Assembly (NCBI GenBank): GCA_922989275.2
Contig: OV277866.1
Coordinates: forward strand, 36,535,246 to 36,599,245
From: Gari tellinella
Lineage: Eukaryota > Mollusca > Bivalvia > Cardiida > Psammobiidae
Direction of reading: 5' to 3'
DNA: 64,000 bases
The notes under the pieces are model-generated. The model had not been told where the DNA came from, did not search any database, and saw only the letters and a program-made list of their open reading frames with translations. This document shows positions 10,218 through 22,192 of the stretch, in pieces. Made by a program: the position numbers and the translations under genes. Position 1 is the stretch's first letter. Every line of letters begins with the position of its first letter.

Positions 10218-10540
10218 CAGTGCCCCTCCCTACAACGGCCTTCCCAACAACGATCCATTCCTTTACAACAACACTTCCTGCCTTTCCCCAAACAAGACAA
10301 TGATGTCCAACCTTTTTAGGGGTACAAAACCGTCTGCTTAAGATTGTTATCTGCTGTTTTTCCTTAAGTCACATAATTGACATTTTGAGAGAAGAAAACA
10401 TAATGACTAATGGCAGACAGCGTTAGGCGGCATCTGCTCTTGATTCAAGCTGTAAACCTATATCCCTTCCTATATCAACTCTCTCCGAAAAACACATTCC
10501 TCTGTCTCTCACGGGGCAATGTTGTAGAGACAATATTATA
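10218..10540 (+). mobile_element. TA-2 element 3
   Basis: Left end CAGTGCCCCTCCCTACAACG; right end ATGTTGTAGAGACAATATTA, partly eroded. The interior shares the TCGTCTGC...GACATTTTGAG blocks of other copies. Confidence 0.55.
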
Positions 10541-10895
10541 TAAATATTAGATGGCAGTTTGCGTGACATTTAAATTGTCAACCCGAGAAACAGAATGTCA
10601 CCCCGAGGCGTGTGGTGGCAAATCGTTAAGGAATGCCAAAAGTTGATTAGAAGTTACCACTCTTTAAAACGTTCTAATATCGCCAATAGCGAAATTCATG
10701 TCAATGCTGACAGTACGTTTTCGGACGGAGGAAAAAGTAATGTCCTTTAGAGTGACGTCACGAAAAGAATATCATAAAGAGTGACAGTATATTTTGGATA
10801 GATGTACAAGACATGCAAAATGTTAACTGTAGGTCTATGGGAAATTAACATAGTAACTCAAAGCGAGGTGTAATAAATAACAATATGGTTTATTG

Positions 10896-11071
10896 CAAAA
10901 TGTTTGGAGCCATATCAAACACCGAGTAACTCAGGCAAACTGTTTGCAATACATTTAACCACCATATTTGGCTATAACCTATATTTGTACATGTACTTTT
11001 CATTATATTACATTATGGAGCACTTCGTTTCGATTTAACGGGAAATAATAACGTTATTATCCCCACTGTAA
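10896..11071 (-). mobile_element. TA-1 remnant
   Basis: A decayed HP1 (CAAAATGTTTGGAGCC...CAAACTGTTTGC, 10896-10949) and a TA-1-like end (GGGAAATAATAACG...CCCCACTGTA, ending 11071). The stretch 11072-12120 has only a half HP1 (11555-11605, CAGAGGGCTCC) and chance ORFs. Confidence 0.4.
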
Positions 11072-12124
11072 GTGTTTTTGTCCAATATCATCTTCCAATT
11101 CCATTTACCGGGAAACTCGTTTATTTTCAATGTTTTTTATCTTTATTTATTTCATTTAACTCACTGGCTCCTTAACCGTCAAATGAAAAGTCCCAGTTTT
11201 ATATTAAGAATAGTCTACAATTGAAACATTAGGATTAATTTTTCTACAATATATTGCCTAATGGCAAACTGTGTATACTAAAATAGTACACCATTTGCCT
11301 CGTAAACCCGGAATCTTCCTTGTAACGAGGATTCATTGTGCTATCCGCACAACCGCCTTTGCCTGAGTCATTTGCAAATATTTCTGGAACAGATCAGACG
11401 GCAGGTTATTGAACATTCAAATCGGGACAAAATTGCTTGAATCTCAAATGAATATTTGTTCAGGCATGTGAAATCAATTTTAAACAATAAAGGCAAACGG
11501 CGATGTTTTTCTCTTTCCATACCATAGACCTGTTTAAAATTTACTCATATACATTTGAAAAATGTATAGACCCAGATCAGAGGGCTCCTATAGGAGCAAT
11601 ATTTTTGGGTAAGGGGGTTCAACAGACGATAAAATTTAGCAGCGAACTAGTAATGTTTGCATTACACTTCTTAGGGAAATCGTCACAAGTATTACTGAAT
11701 GGACGACAATCAATTCAGGCTGTAATATGGAAGACCAAATGTAAATTGTGTGGCAATATCATGCAGTTAAAATTATACTCAAAAATGGCTAATTTTGAGA
11801 CTGACATCTGGTTTCAGATACATATCTACGATATAAACTATTAATATCAGATGGTAAATACACTGTCGCACAGGTGGCAGCCAATCCTTATATATAGTCT
11901 ATATAGATGTTTATCTCTGGCCTGGGAGCCCATCATTATTTTGTGGTTTGTAGTCTTCGTCTTCTGGAATGTTGTACGATCTGGTAGTGAGTAATAAATT
12001 TAGATAAAAAGCATCACCATTTATTGTACTCCACTAAAGAAACTAGTTCCACTTTATACAGTTATGAACATATACTATAAGAAATATTTTCTGAAGATGC
12101 ATTTTGCTTTATTTTCAGCCTGTT

Positions 12125-12376
12125 TGAACCATTTACCTGATAGCATTGTATCTAGTATTGAAGATATGTGACTACTTAAAGCAGGTTGAAAGTAAAGCAG
12201 AATGCGCCCTAAGGCGCATTCTGCTTTACTTTCAGCCTGCTTTAAGCTATTAACTGCTAGAATAAGGAAAGTATTTAATATGACACATATTCATTACGGT
12301 ATAATTTGGAACTATTTTCTTCAGTGGATGAATAAAATGAATGTGCTAAAAGTCGCTTCTATAAGGGAAAGGGTTA
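12125..12376 (+). mobile_element. TTAA-c element 1
   Basis: About 252 bp ending GGGAAAGGGTTAA. The left TTAA has mutated to TGAA. HP2 at 12175-12246 is almost perfect (GAATGCGCCCTAAGGCGCATTC centre). The right half contains GGAACTATTTTCTTCAG, which is diagnostic of this family. Confidence 0.75.
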
Positions 12377-12514
12377 AGCGGCCACATGCCTTCAAATATA
12401 GAAACATGCTTTGTGCGAAAGGGTTTAAATAATTTTATTTAAACTTGTAGACTTTGATCTGACGGAAGCATCAATTCAGGGTTTACAGTATGTGTCACTA
12501 TCTATAGTTGATAC

Positions 12515-12850
12515 CAGTACTCCCTCTCTACAACAACACTCTATGTGAGACAATGATAATGGGTGTTGTTCGGATGGAGGTGTTATATACAGGGCAATTG
12601 GCTTTCATTAATTGTGCAAACTGCTTGAATCAAGAACAGACGCCGCGTAATGCGGCGTCTGATCTGAATTCAAGATTTCGAAATGTCTAACATATGATTT
12701 TTAGAAAAGCAGCAGATGGCAATTTTAAGCAGACGAAATTGAAGCCGTAAGATATTTGGTTATTATTGTTTGTGTATAGGGAACGGTCGCAATCGTCGTT
12801 GAACGGAGGGAATCGTTGTTCAGATGGCCGTTGTAGGGAGGGAGCGATGT
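12515..12850 (-). mobile_element. TA-2 element 4 with HP1 core
   Basis: Inverted ends CAGTACTCCCTCTCTACAAC and GTTGTAGGGAGGGAGCGATG. HP1 at 12616-12677 has centre CGCGTAATGCG. Orientation is opposite to elements 1-3. Confidence 0.7.
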
Positions 12851-12899
12851 ATTACAATGCCTAGCAATCTAGCCAAGACAGCCGCAGATGGAGGATACA

Positions 12900-13060
12900 T
12901 TGCCCCTTCTCGTTTAAACGAAAGTGAACGCGAGCACAATGCCTTAGCATGTAAAACATTATTTTGAAAATGTTTAACGATAAATCCAAATCTGAAATGG
13001 CAAACAGTTTTGAGTTTGGGTTACTTAGCCTCTGATCAGGCTCCAAACTGGTTGTTATTA
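12900..13060 (+). mobile_element. TA-1-like fragment
   Basis: CGTTTAAACGAAAGTGAACG on the left and a shortened HP1 (CAAACAGTTTTGAG...CAGGCTCCAAACTG) at 13004-13052. Both ends are lost. Confidence 0.4.
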
Positions 13061-13080
13061 ATATTGTCCTGCCCCAAACT

Positions 13081-13300
13081 GCCAAATGAACACATTCGTT
13101 GCAGTTACTTATATGCGCAAGTGCATTTACCTAATGAACATTTCGACGCCGAAGTCGCATTCAGTTGACATTGCAAACAACTTTGATCCTCATCAGACGC
13201 GGCGTGACGAGGCGTCTGGTCAGAATAAAAATTGTTTGACACGCGTAACGAAATTTCGTAAGTCAAACAACCGTAAATCTAAATTTGAAACTATCTGACA
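13081..13300. mobile_element. Decayed TTAA-a element with HP1
   Basis: HP1 at 13171-13241 has the centre GACGCGGCGTGACGAGGCGTC. The right flank (CGTAAATCTAAATTTGAAAC) matches intact TTAA-a copies. Confidence 0.5.
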
Positions 13301-13569
13301 TGAATATAAGCTGGCGACAATATAGCGTAAAGGGGTAACCATCACGACTAATTTGTCGCCGTACGGGTTTATGCAACAGTTTAGGCGATTATCAGGAGCT
13401 GTAACTAACGTTACCCCCAATGTTTGATACTGTTGAAACGAAATGAGCATTGCCATGACAAAACTTGTCTTATTGCATTGCAATATTGTATAGAACAAGC
13501 ACCGTTGTCATCCAAGGTTCTGTAACCGAGTTTGGTCTACACCGCTTAAACATATATAATACAGCTACA

Positions 13570-14045
13570 TAAACTGTTTAAGAACAGAACAGAACAGAAC
13601 ATAATTTTATTCAGATTTGTACAAAGTACATCATCTTAGTCACATAGTAAATTCACAAACATATAACATCACGTGACAATAGTGAGGATGAATACATAAG
13701 TTAATTTTCATTGAAAGAATGTCTTAATTTAAGAGCTTCTCTAATATATATAACTAAATTATACAAAACATGCTTATTTGATGATTTCATTAGTTCAATA
13801 AATTTAAACATAGAAGGTCTTTGAAAAAAGTATTTATTTAGATATTTTACTCTCAAGTCAACAAAATGAGGGCAGACACATATGAAATGGAATTCGTCTT
13901 CTATGTCCCGATAATTGCAGAGTAAACAGATTCGTTCATTACGAATTAACCTATGTTGTGCAAATCTACCAGTTTGAATTCTAAGGGAATGCGAGGACAA
14001 TTTAATTCTAGAAAAACTACATCTTAGCGAGTTAAGATGCATGTG
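13570..14045 (-). mobile_element. Truncated LINE insertion with (GTTCT)n tail
   Basis: On the minus strand the element runs from a truncated 5' end near 14045 to a TGTTCTGTTCTGTTCT tail at 13570-13590. It interrupts another repeat whose two halves lie at 13437-13569 and 14046-14150 and whose uninterrupted relative is at 2140-2370. I could not define a clear target-site duplication. Confidence 0.7.
13701..14042 (-). pseudogene. 5'-truncated LINE reverse-transcriptase C-terminus
   Basis: A minus-strand frame of 113 codons carries a zinc-knuckle typical of the C-terminal end of non-LTR retrotransposon reverse transcriptases: CLLC followed by EDEFHFICVC (Cys-x2-Cys-x9-His-x4-Cys), preceded by a basic region. 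The polymerase and endonuclease domains are absent, so this is a dead 3' fragment. The stop at 13701 is followed by a short 3' UTR and a pentamer tail (see 13570-14045). The clade is uncertain. CR1/L2-like elements ending in short tandem repeats are the best fit. Confidence 0.75.
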
Positions 14046-14921
14046 AGTGTCAAACAGTGTATTTCAAAGACGCAGCGGCTGGTCTTGATCTTCAATGATT
14101 GCATTGCAATAAAGCCAGTTTTCTCATGACACGGCTGAAACGTTTTGTTGTATGGACATACGCTAAAGTGTTGAAGATCACTCTTTTATAATCTGCATTA
14201 TTAATCGTCCAGCAAGCATTTAGGGAAAGTTCCTTACAATATCCAGACATAAATGGGTTAAGATTGGTGGTGAGTTAAGGTAATGTAAAGAAACATTTGC
14301 CAACCATTAAGGTAATATGTCATGTGTAAGCTACAGAAAACTCAAATTGACAAAGATTAAAGGTTAAACAGACCAAACTTGTTTCAAATTGCTAAAAGTA
14401 ATATATATAAGTTCAATGGTAAACACCTTTCTAGTATACATCTAACCTCAAGTAACGAAAATCACCCTTTTATGAATTTGTTTACGACATTAGTAGTGGA
14501 CTATAAAGTCTCCTAATGATTCGAAATTGCGCTATAAAATAAATGTTTTATGCGAATTCATCGCTTATCTTCGTTCCTTTCCCGGTGCTAAATGACTCCA
14601 AATAAAAAGAGCATTTTATTTCACTGTCATTTTACGAATCTCAAAGTAGAGTAATAAAACCTGATATATTTTAGTATAGTAACACATCTCAATGTTAACG
14701 TGGACATGCTCATGACATTAATAAGATGGCGCTGTGTAGTAAACACTTATCGCTGACACATTTCAAACCGTTGCCACGCCGATAGTAAATTTTTAACATT
14801 TAGCGCGATGTACTGGGCGAACTAAAAAGAGGAGATTAAATGCGGACTGAGTGACCTATCGGATACAGTCATAATACATATCGGACAAGTCGTGAGAAAA
14901 AAAATTACAAGTTTACATTGC

Positions 14922-14990
14922 AAACAATGTAGACCAAGAACAGATGCCGCGTTTTTAACTCGGCTTCTGGTCTTGATTTGTACTGTTTGT
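14922..14990. repeat. HP1 palindrome, decayed
   Basis: CAAACAATGTAGACCAAGA...CAGATGCCG pairs imperfectly with CGGCTTCTGGTCTTG...CTGTTTG. Confidence 0.5.
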
Positions 14991-15150
14991 AACAGTATAA
15001 TACATCAGTTAAATCTAGCAATAAGTCATCAATGTAGATATAGATCGGTAGTCTTCAATTTGATGAAGTAGTTTATTGAGTTATTTCATAATATTTGTTT
15101 ATGGCCAACATGAAATAGGTATTATGTGTTTGCATGTAGAATACGCTATT

Positions 15151-15504
15151 ACAATGCTTCCTCTCTACAACAACACTCAGTGGGAGACACATATAGTGTG
15201 TTGTTCGGAGGGAGTTGTTATAGGGAGAGGAAACTGGCTTACACTTGCAAACAGCTTGAGACAAGATCAGACACCGTGTGACGCGACGTCTGATCTGGAT
15301 TTAAGTTTTTGTTACTCGTCATTATGGTGTTTCTGTCTAAATGTTCTATATGTAAATTTGAGAAAAAATGTAGACGACAATTTTAAATAATAATACTGCA
15401 GACGTGAAAGGTTGGGCATAATTGTCTCATTTTTGGAACAGCGGTAAATGTTGTTTTTAGGAGGGAATCTTTCTTGGAAGGGCCGTTTTTGGAGGGAGAA
15501 CTGT
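15151..15504 (-). mobile_element. TA-2 element 5 with HP1 core
   Basis: Ends CAATGCTTCCTCTCTACAAC and GGCCGTTTTTGGAGGGAG...CTGTA. HP1 (GACACCGTGTGACGCGACGTC centre) at 15247-15312. From 15505 to 16540 I see no gene; only a weak HP1 trace near 15585. Confidence 0.6.
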
Positions 15505-16539
15505 ATAACTCGTGGGACGTTTGTATTGCTGACAAGATGGGTGTCAAAACCAAATGGTTAGGAATTAGATCAAACGCTATAAAAAGCTCCGCACCTGATC
15601 AGGCTCCGCTAAGATTTTGACAAGTCGAAGTTTTCTAAAGCTTGAATTTTCTATATTTGATTGCCCTAATATTTCATTTGTAACTCTAGTCATGTATATA
15701 TCGTTGCGTTTGATTTAAGCAACGCTCAAAGAAAGACACTAAGGCTTTGAATGTTGTTTATATTAAATACATGTATATGCAACGATTTTGTTATTTCCCA
15801 TCCTTGAAGCGCGCCTTTCTGACAATTTCAAAATGCCAACAGGTAATGGGTGAAGATTTGTGACTATGTTCATTTAGCAGGTAGAATGCTTGGGAGTACC
15901 CGCGGATCAGTTGCCAGCGATAAAGCTTACAGCACAGTTCGCGTAACTTTTTGGGATAATATATTTACTTATAAGCAGTGTAACAAGAACAAAATGGGTG
16001 AAGATGTTATATCTTCTAAAAAAGTGACTCTGAATCGAAACGCATATATCTACATCTATATGCTTTTTAAAAATGTTTGGGAAAAGATCAATTAGGCATC
16101 TAATCAGGTTATAAATTGCTTGCCATTCAGATATTTGATTTTACTTCAAAACCCTGTCTTTTTATCTGTTTTATTGCATTAGTTTGAGTGTATTTGTGTT
16201 AAAACGTCTTACCCGTTGTAGTTTAAGATCGCCCGGATGTTGACACTGACAGATTGACATTTTGGACTGTCAGGCTGGCCTCGTGCTTGAAAACTGGATG
16301 ACAAAATAACAATTGCAACAAAAAGTTTCAACTGTTGCTAAAAAGGTTTATGTCGCCAAGGATGCATCATTTAGAGGAAATAAGCTAACAAGGACAATGC
16401 AAAGAAGTTAAACTAGATATACGTACAAAGTATTCGTAACCATAGGGGCGGTTACGATATATGTACTGTTCTTTACAGGGTATTCTCCGAAAATCAGACT
16501 TCCATAAACCCGAATTCTCTGACAAACGGACTCAATTCT

Positions 16540-17058
16540 CGGCTCCAAATAAATAGAGGATAACTGTTTTTTTCAGTATAAGATAGAAATTTAATCCATT
16601 GAGTGAAAATATAACAATCGGATGTTCACGAAATTGATTAAATTCGATCTTATACTAAAAAATACAGTTATCCTATTTATTTATGCTTATAAGCCACTTT
16701 TTTTTAAAAAAAAAATGTTCGACAATTGACCGCCAAAGTTCATGATTTACCCCGTGTTGAGCCACAAGTTTATACCGAATCGCACAATGACGTCACTGAT
16801 TAATTGATTTGACGTCATCGGAATTTCGTCGCTATATCCGATCTTGGATTCGGGTTCTTCCGTTTAGTGGTACGCGACAAATCGGGCTACCGGAATGAAA
16901 CGATAGGACACGATTTACTACGATTATTGGGGAGTCCTAAGGGGGAGAATTCATAAAAGAAGCACGCGCGACGATAATCCCACTGCTTGACACAGAGAAA
17001 TTATCGAGTGATAATCAACTGCTATTTCCCAGTAATCAACCGAAAAGCATAAATAAAT
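16540..17058 (+). mobile_element. Long foldback element, copy 1
   Basis: An inverted repeat at about 16550-16690 (TCAGTATAAGATAGAAATTT against AAATTCGATCTTATACTAAA) is followed by about 360 bp, including GACGTCA sites and GATAATCAACTG blocks, ending AAAGCATAAATAAATAG. Copy 2 is at 35460-36003. Confidence 0.6.
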
Positions 17059-17357
17059 AGTCTTAAAGGCAATCAGTCATTCAAAGACATTGCAACCGAT
17101 TGAACAAGGACGGGTGAACTGCTGAATGCAGTACATTAAAAATGCAGAGAGTTTTTTCGGAAACATTCTGTAATATGATTACACTGCATCAAGCAGCTAC
17201 CTGTCTTAAGCGACTAACCATGATACATATTTTATATGGCTACAAAACCTCTCTACAAAGCGAGCATAATTATGTTTTCGGTACGGAATAGTTCTTTTTT
17301 CAGAGGTTCTACGATACAAGAGAAGTTGCAACAGTGACATACTTAACAACATTCATA

Positions 17358-17714
17358 CAGTCCTCGTTACACGGACCCTTCGAACAACGATTCCCTCCTT
17401 ACAGCAATGCTTGATGTTGTTCCCAAAACAAGACAGATACTGCTGCAACGTCGTCTGCTTTAAATTATCCTTCTGCTGTCTTTTCTCAAAATTACATATG
17501 AACATTCTGACGGAAGAAAAATAATTACAAGTCATAAACATTTTGAATCCGGATCAGATGCCGCGTTACGATTCAAACCGTTTGCAAAATGCAAGCCAAG
17601 TCGAGGTCAGATTTCGAAGGGTATCAACTACCCCTCTCTATAAAAAACTCCCTCCAAACTACACACACAACCTTTTTTTATCCCAAAGAGTATCGTTGTA
17701 GAGAGGGGGTACCG
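17358..17714 (+). mobile_element. TA-2 element 6 with HP1 remnant
   Basis: CAGTCCTCGTTACACGGACC on the left and GTTGTAGAGAGGGGGTACCG on the right. HP1 remnant at 17537-17586 (GATCAGATGCCGCGTTACG). Confidence 0.6.
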
Positions 17715-17814
17715 TACATGTACTGAACAAATATTGAGAGTCACACCAAATTTCGCCCAAAGGAAGGCAACTGTGAATAATTACAATCGAATCTAAATAA
17801 CAACTACTTTTAAA

Positions 17815-18140
17815 AAAGCCGGATTTTTTCCAAATTCTTTTTTGTTTATTTCTCCGTACCTATGGGTTTTCCAAAATCTTTGGGCTTCTGCTCTTACTTA
17901 AATTTTGATTTTTATGTCTGTTTGACTTAGGAATAATTAATATATGTGCTAAATAGTTCGGTTCCCGATCACATTCCCAATTACGCGGCGACTGCTCTTG
18001 ATCCAAACTGTTTGCATAAATATGGTAGTGTTATAGTGTGCCTGGCAGCGATAGGGATAAAGGTACGATCTCTGAAATGTACGATTCCATGACAATTTGG
18101 AAAGTTCAGGAATTTTATTAGCAACTTATGGTAGCCTTGG
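17815..18140 (+). mobile_element. CAGGG element, decayed copy
   Basis: Shares AGCCGGATTTTTTCC on the left and TATTAGCAACTTATGGTAGCC on the right with the copies at 6109 and 36543. An HP1 remnant lies near 17957-18017. Confidence 0.45.
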
Positions 18141-18348
18141 AAAGCATTGCTCTCATCCTGTTTTTATTAAACAACTTCTTGATTTCAACACAAACGTTCT
18201 TTTGAGTATTCATTAAAGCTGGAGTGTAGCTTAATCCATTACGCCATACGTGTTTAACGCCTCCAATCATTCCCTCAAAAACAAAGGTAGTTATCCTGGA
18301 GAAATATCGTGGACGGCACTTAAAGACTATTTCCATGTAGGAATTTAA

Positions 18349-18424
18349 AGCAGGTTATAAAGTAAGAGATACAACGTAATGCTCCTCTAGGAGCATTCAA
18401 CTTTATTTTCACCTTGTTGTAAGT
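18349..18424. repeat. HP2 palindrome, imperfect
   Basis: TTAAAGCAGGTTATAAAGTA...AATGCTCCTCTAGGAGCATT...CACCTTGTTGTAAG. The inner stem is perfect and the outer arms are mismatched. Confidence 0.6.
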
Positions 18425-18659
18425 GACAGCGTGTTTCAAAACTGGAAACATAGACTTGGGCAAGGAGGTAATGGCTTTATATAAGCTTTTACGCTGTTTA
18501 CACTGTTTTTACTGGTTTAAACTGCCATCTATATTCAATACAACCGATATAAAGACATTTAAAACTTTGTTCATTCCTCTTAATGAATAAGTCTTCGTTT
18601 GTAGATATATTAATTACTCTTACACGTTTTATTATATTGTTCTTACCGATTATGAAATA

Positions 18660-18865
18660 CAGTAAAACCTCGCTATTACGGCCACTAAAACGAAGGCAAA
18701 TTTATTGTCTAATAGAGAGGTGGCAGCTTAAAGCAAGGTGACAGTGAAACAGAAAGCTCCTGTAGGAGCTCTCTGTTTCACTTTCACCTTGCTTTAAGCG
18801 GTCACCTATCGTAAACACCCTAATAATTAGCAAATTTTAGTGATCGTAATAGAGAGGTTTTACTG
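18660..18865 (+). mobile_element. TA-3 (pogo/Tigger-like) element 1 with HP2 core
   Basis: 206 bp flanked by TA. Ends CAGTAAAACCTCGCTATTAC and GTAATAGAGAGGTTTTACTG. HP2 at 18727-18799 (AAAGCTCCTGTAGGAGCTCT centre). The TTAA inside its left arm is the position where copy 5 received an insertion. Confidence 0.8.
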
Positions 18866-19046
18866 TACCTCATAACAATTATCAATGACATAGCGGTACC
18901 GCATCAGCTGTTATGGAATTACTGTTTTATTCTTTTCGTTAGAGGAAAGGGTCAATAGCTTGAGCTAATTTGATAGGGATAGTGTTTTATGGACAAAATA
19001 ATCTCACATTGTCATTTGGTACTGCTATAAATTTACTTATACGGTG

Positions 19047-19238
19047 TTAACCCTTTCACTTTGAATAACGCACATTTGCAAACAGTTTTGATCCAGATCA
19101 GACGCCGCGTAATGCGGTGTCTGATTAGAGTTAAAACTGTTCAACACTTGTTTTGAAATAACGTCGGTTAAACTGCCTTAAAGCCTCACCTTGAAACAAT
19201 ATTACACCTCACGACAAATTTGATAATGAAAGAGTTAA
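19047..19238 (+). mobile_element. TTAA-a element with HP1 core
   Basis: 192 bp from TTAACCCTTTCA to TGAAAGAGTTAA. HP1 near 19078-19142 has an intact left arm and a mutated right arm. From 19239 to 19765 nothing is recognised. Confidence 0.7.
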
Positions 19239-19767
19239 ACCAACTAACCATAATTCCATTAACATAGAGCCAACTTGTATACATGCTATTTTGAGATCTA
19301 CTTTGGATAACCAACTCAGAATATGCATTGTTGAATTTGATTTTGCATTAATTGCTCAAACTGATGTTAAAGAAGATCAAATCAAACACGAGATTAATCA
19401 TTACTGTGTTATGGACGATTTAGTGTAATTTGCAAACTAATTGGATGTTAATGTGGCAACGAATATTTCAGTTTCTTATCGGGATCCAAACCATTTGACA
19501 CTCTGGTGATACTTCCTTTTGGAACTTTGATATTAACAACTAAATTCTGAAAACTGTTTAAACAATACCAGTGGCGTAAAAAATAAAATGGGCGAGTTTG
19601 TCACTAAGTGCTTTATTTCGAATGCATCGTATATATTGCCTTTAGAGACAGATTAAAAGAAAGGCAAACCTCATTTGTTATATCACATTCAGTTCTGAAT
19701 AGCTGTGCACTGTTGAATATGTTTTCCTCCTACGCATATTATGTTCGAACAGAACAGTTATGTCTCT

Positions 19768-19836
19768 TGCAAACAGTATAAGAGCCCGACGGACATCGAG
19801 TAACTCGACGACTGGTCAGGCTCTAAACTGTTTTTC
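19768..19836. repeat. HP1 palindrome, decayed
   Basis: CAAACAGTATAAGAGCCCGA...CGAGTAACTCG...CAGGCTCTAAACTGTTT. The GAGCC arms are those of TA-1. Confidence 0.5.
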
Positions 19837-20186
19837 TTCTCTAAATTACCAACATCTTTTATTTAACAACTGACATTTTCTACACTTTATTAAAATATGC
19901 TTAAACGAAAGTGAATAGCAAAGGCACAAAATTATCTATAGGAAATGCACTTAGACTTTATATACCGATTATGACTTTGACGGTATTTTGTATTTTCCAA
20001 AAAAACATTTTAGCTTCCATTTACTAAGTGTTAAACAATAACCCCAGTATATCAAATGCTATTTGAGTGAACAATCTAAATGCTTAGTTTGCGATGCATC
20101 GCATTTCCTGTCTCTGAAGACAACATCAGACAATCACAAGTCTGTCTTAATTTTGGATTGATAACAGTGTCAACGAACTACGACAT

Positions 20187-20438
20187 TTAACCCTTTACAT
20201 CATAGCCTGTTTCTAGTTTTGAAGACAGGTGACAACTTAAAGCAGGTTGAAAGTAAAGCAGAATGTGCCTTAAGGCACATTCTGCTTTACTTTCAACCTG
20301 CTTTAAGCTAAAATATGCTAGGATATATACGATATTTGTAATGGTTATTGTTCATGAGGGTATAAACTGGAACTATTTTCTTCAGCGGAGGAATAAATCA
20401 AATATGCTAAAAGTCGCTTCTATAAGGGAAAGTGTTAA
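20187..20438 (+). mobile_element. TTAA-c element 2
   Basis: 252 bp from TTAACCCTTTACATC to GGGAAAGTGTTAA. HP2 is perfect around GAATGTGCCTTAAGGCACATTC (about 20236-20308). An HP1 remnant follows at 20490-20550. Confidence 0.8.
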
Positions 20439-20589
20439 TACTGAATATACATTATATTTTAAAAACATCTCTGTGATAACCATTGCAGATCATTTTAGGC
20501 ATAACAGACGCCGCGTAACTCGATTTCTAATCAAACTTCAAACGGTTTGCTACTCCGTTATCAAGAAATCATTAACATGTTGTAAACTT

Positions 20590-20825
20590 GATGTACGATT
20601 TATTGTCATACCCCAAAGCGTGTTTCTAGTAATGATGTAGGATATCACTCAAAGCAGGCTATTAAACAAACTGCACCTAAAGGCACATTCTGTTTTACTT
20701 TCAGCCTACTTTAAGCTTTGATCTGCTAGGATATTAAATATTTCTCATGGAACATATTCATGATTGGAATTGTTGTGTTCAGTGGAGGAATAGATTCAGG
20801 CGTAAAAGGCGTAAAAAAAGGGTTA
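20590..20825 (+). mobile_element. TTAA-c element 3, decayed
   Basis: Imperfect HP2 at 20650-20716, then the family right half (GGAATTGTTGTGTTCAG...) to AAAGGGTTAA at 20825. Confidence 0.55.
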
Positions 20826-20864
20826 ATAGTTTTAAATGGAACATATCGTTTGTTTGTACTACAT

Positions 20865-20992
20865 TATATGTTTTGTCTCCAAGAGAAGGCATCACGGAAG
20901 TACAAATCTGTCTGTCTTTTGTTGGTTATCGCTGTCTGGGCAACACCAAATTTAATACTGAATAGATGTATACCAGCTGTCTTGGCGATAGA
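20865..20992 (+). repeat. 128-bp direct repeat, copy 1
   Basis: Identical to 21439-21566 except for two A/C differences. Each copy follows a TTAA-type element end. In one frame it reads MFCLQE...VCLLLVIAVWA...RCIPAVLAI, a hydrophobic run that both copies keep open. I do not treat it as a gene. Confidence 0.8.
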
Positions 20993-21162
20993 ACTAAATT
21001 CACATTCTAGTTTACTTTCAGTCCGCTTGAAGCTAATATCTACTAGAATATAGAAGCATTTCTCATAGAACATATTCATGACTGTTTAAATTGGAACTAG
21101 ATCTATTTAGTTCTGTGGAGTAGTAGATTAAAGCGCCAAATGCGTACTTATTGGTTAATAGA
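20993..21162 (+). mobile_element. TTAA-c right half
   Basis: CACATTCTAGTTTACTTTCA starts at an HP2 right arm, followed by CTACTAGAATATAGAAGC and the family tail ending in GGTTAAT. Confidence 0.45.
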
Positions 21163-21410
21163 TTAATCCTTGTATTCCCAACGACGCCATAAAGGGCGTT
21201 CGCCAAACAATTTGGGTCCTGATCAGACGCCGCATAATGCGGCGTCTGATCAGAACCCAAATTGTTTGACCCGTTTATCGATATTCATTAAGTTATACAA
21301 CCTTAAATCTAACTTTGAAACGTGCCTTGCAGACAACAATTCGGACGCAGACGACAATAAAGCAGTGAATGGTAAAACTCTCCCGAATAATTTGATAATT
21401 AAAGGGTTAA
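21163..21410 (+). mobile_element. TTAA-a element with perfect HP1
   Basis: 248 bp ending AAAGGGTTAA. HP1 at 21204-21268 is a nearly perfect 65-bp palindrome (AATTTGGGTCCTGATCAGAC with centre CGCATAATGCG). Confidence 0.7.
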
Positions 21411-21438
21411 ACGGGAACATACCGTTTTTCTAATGCAG

Positions 21439-21566
21439 TATATGTTTTGTCTCCAAGAGACGGCATCACGGAAGTACAAATCTGTCTGTCTTTTGTTGGT
21501 TATCGCTGTCTGGGCACCACCAAATTTAATACTGAATAGATGTATACCAGCTGTCTTGGCGATAGA
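21439..21566 (+). repeat. 128-bp direct repeat, copy 2
   Basis: See 20865-20992; offset 574 bp. It continues as IDIYNVS-stop in the shared frame. From 21567 to 22190 no gene or repeat is recognised. Confidence 0.8.
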
Positions 21567-22192
21567 CATTTACAATGTATCATAGCTTTTCACTCTGACA
21601 CTTCAGGACGGGAGCACCATTATTGTCAAAGATACGAAACAGACGTCAACGAAGTTTTTAAAATTGACCATATTTTATTCCTCTGATGACATTCTTGTTA
21701 ATTAAAATCAAGAAATGCTAAAAGTTGATGGGCCTCATACGAATACTAATTAGCTTAGAATTAGATGAAATGCGTATTCAAGACATTAACCTTAACAGCT
21801 GGGTGCTTGCATAGTATGGGTTCACCATTTATCGGTCTGAAATAAATCACAAACACAAAATCCTAAAATCGTAATTTCAGAGTTGATTATAAAATATACT
21901 ATATAACCATTGACGAGTAAGACAAAAAGATACGATTGTTTAAGGGTTTTCTGTAGGTTATGGCATATTGATAGAGGTTTCCAAACATGTCAAAGACGGT
22001 CTTGTTTGTGAGTGACATTATAAACATAACCGCCTGTCACATCGTCCCTTAAATGACATAAATCATATATAACTAGAGAATAATGAAAGATAACCCCTAC
22101 ACTGTCATAGTATTGTCTGCTTTAATATTGTCGTTTATCTTCGTTTCTCAAATCAAACTAATGCATTTAACTTGGATATGTTATATAACAGT

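Larger units (their letters stand above)
13437..14150 (+). repeat. Interspersed repeat split by the LINE
   Basis: Left half 13437-13569 and right half 14046-14150 correspond to the continuous copy at 2140-2375. From 14151 to 14920 no feature is recognised. Confidence 0.5.
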
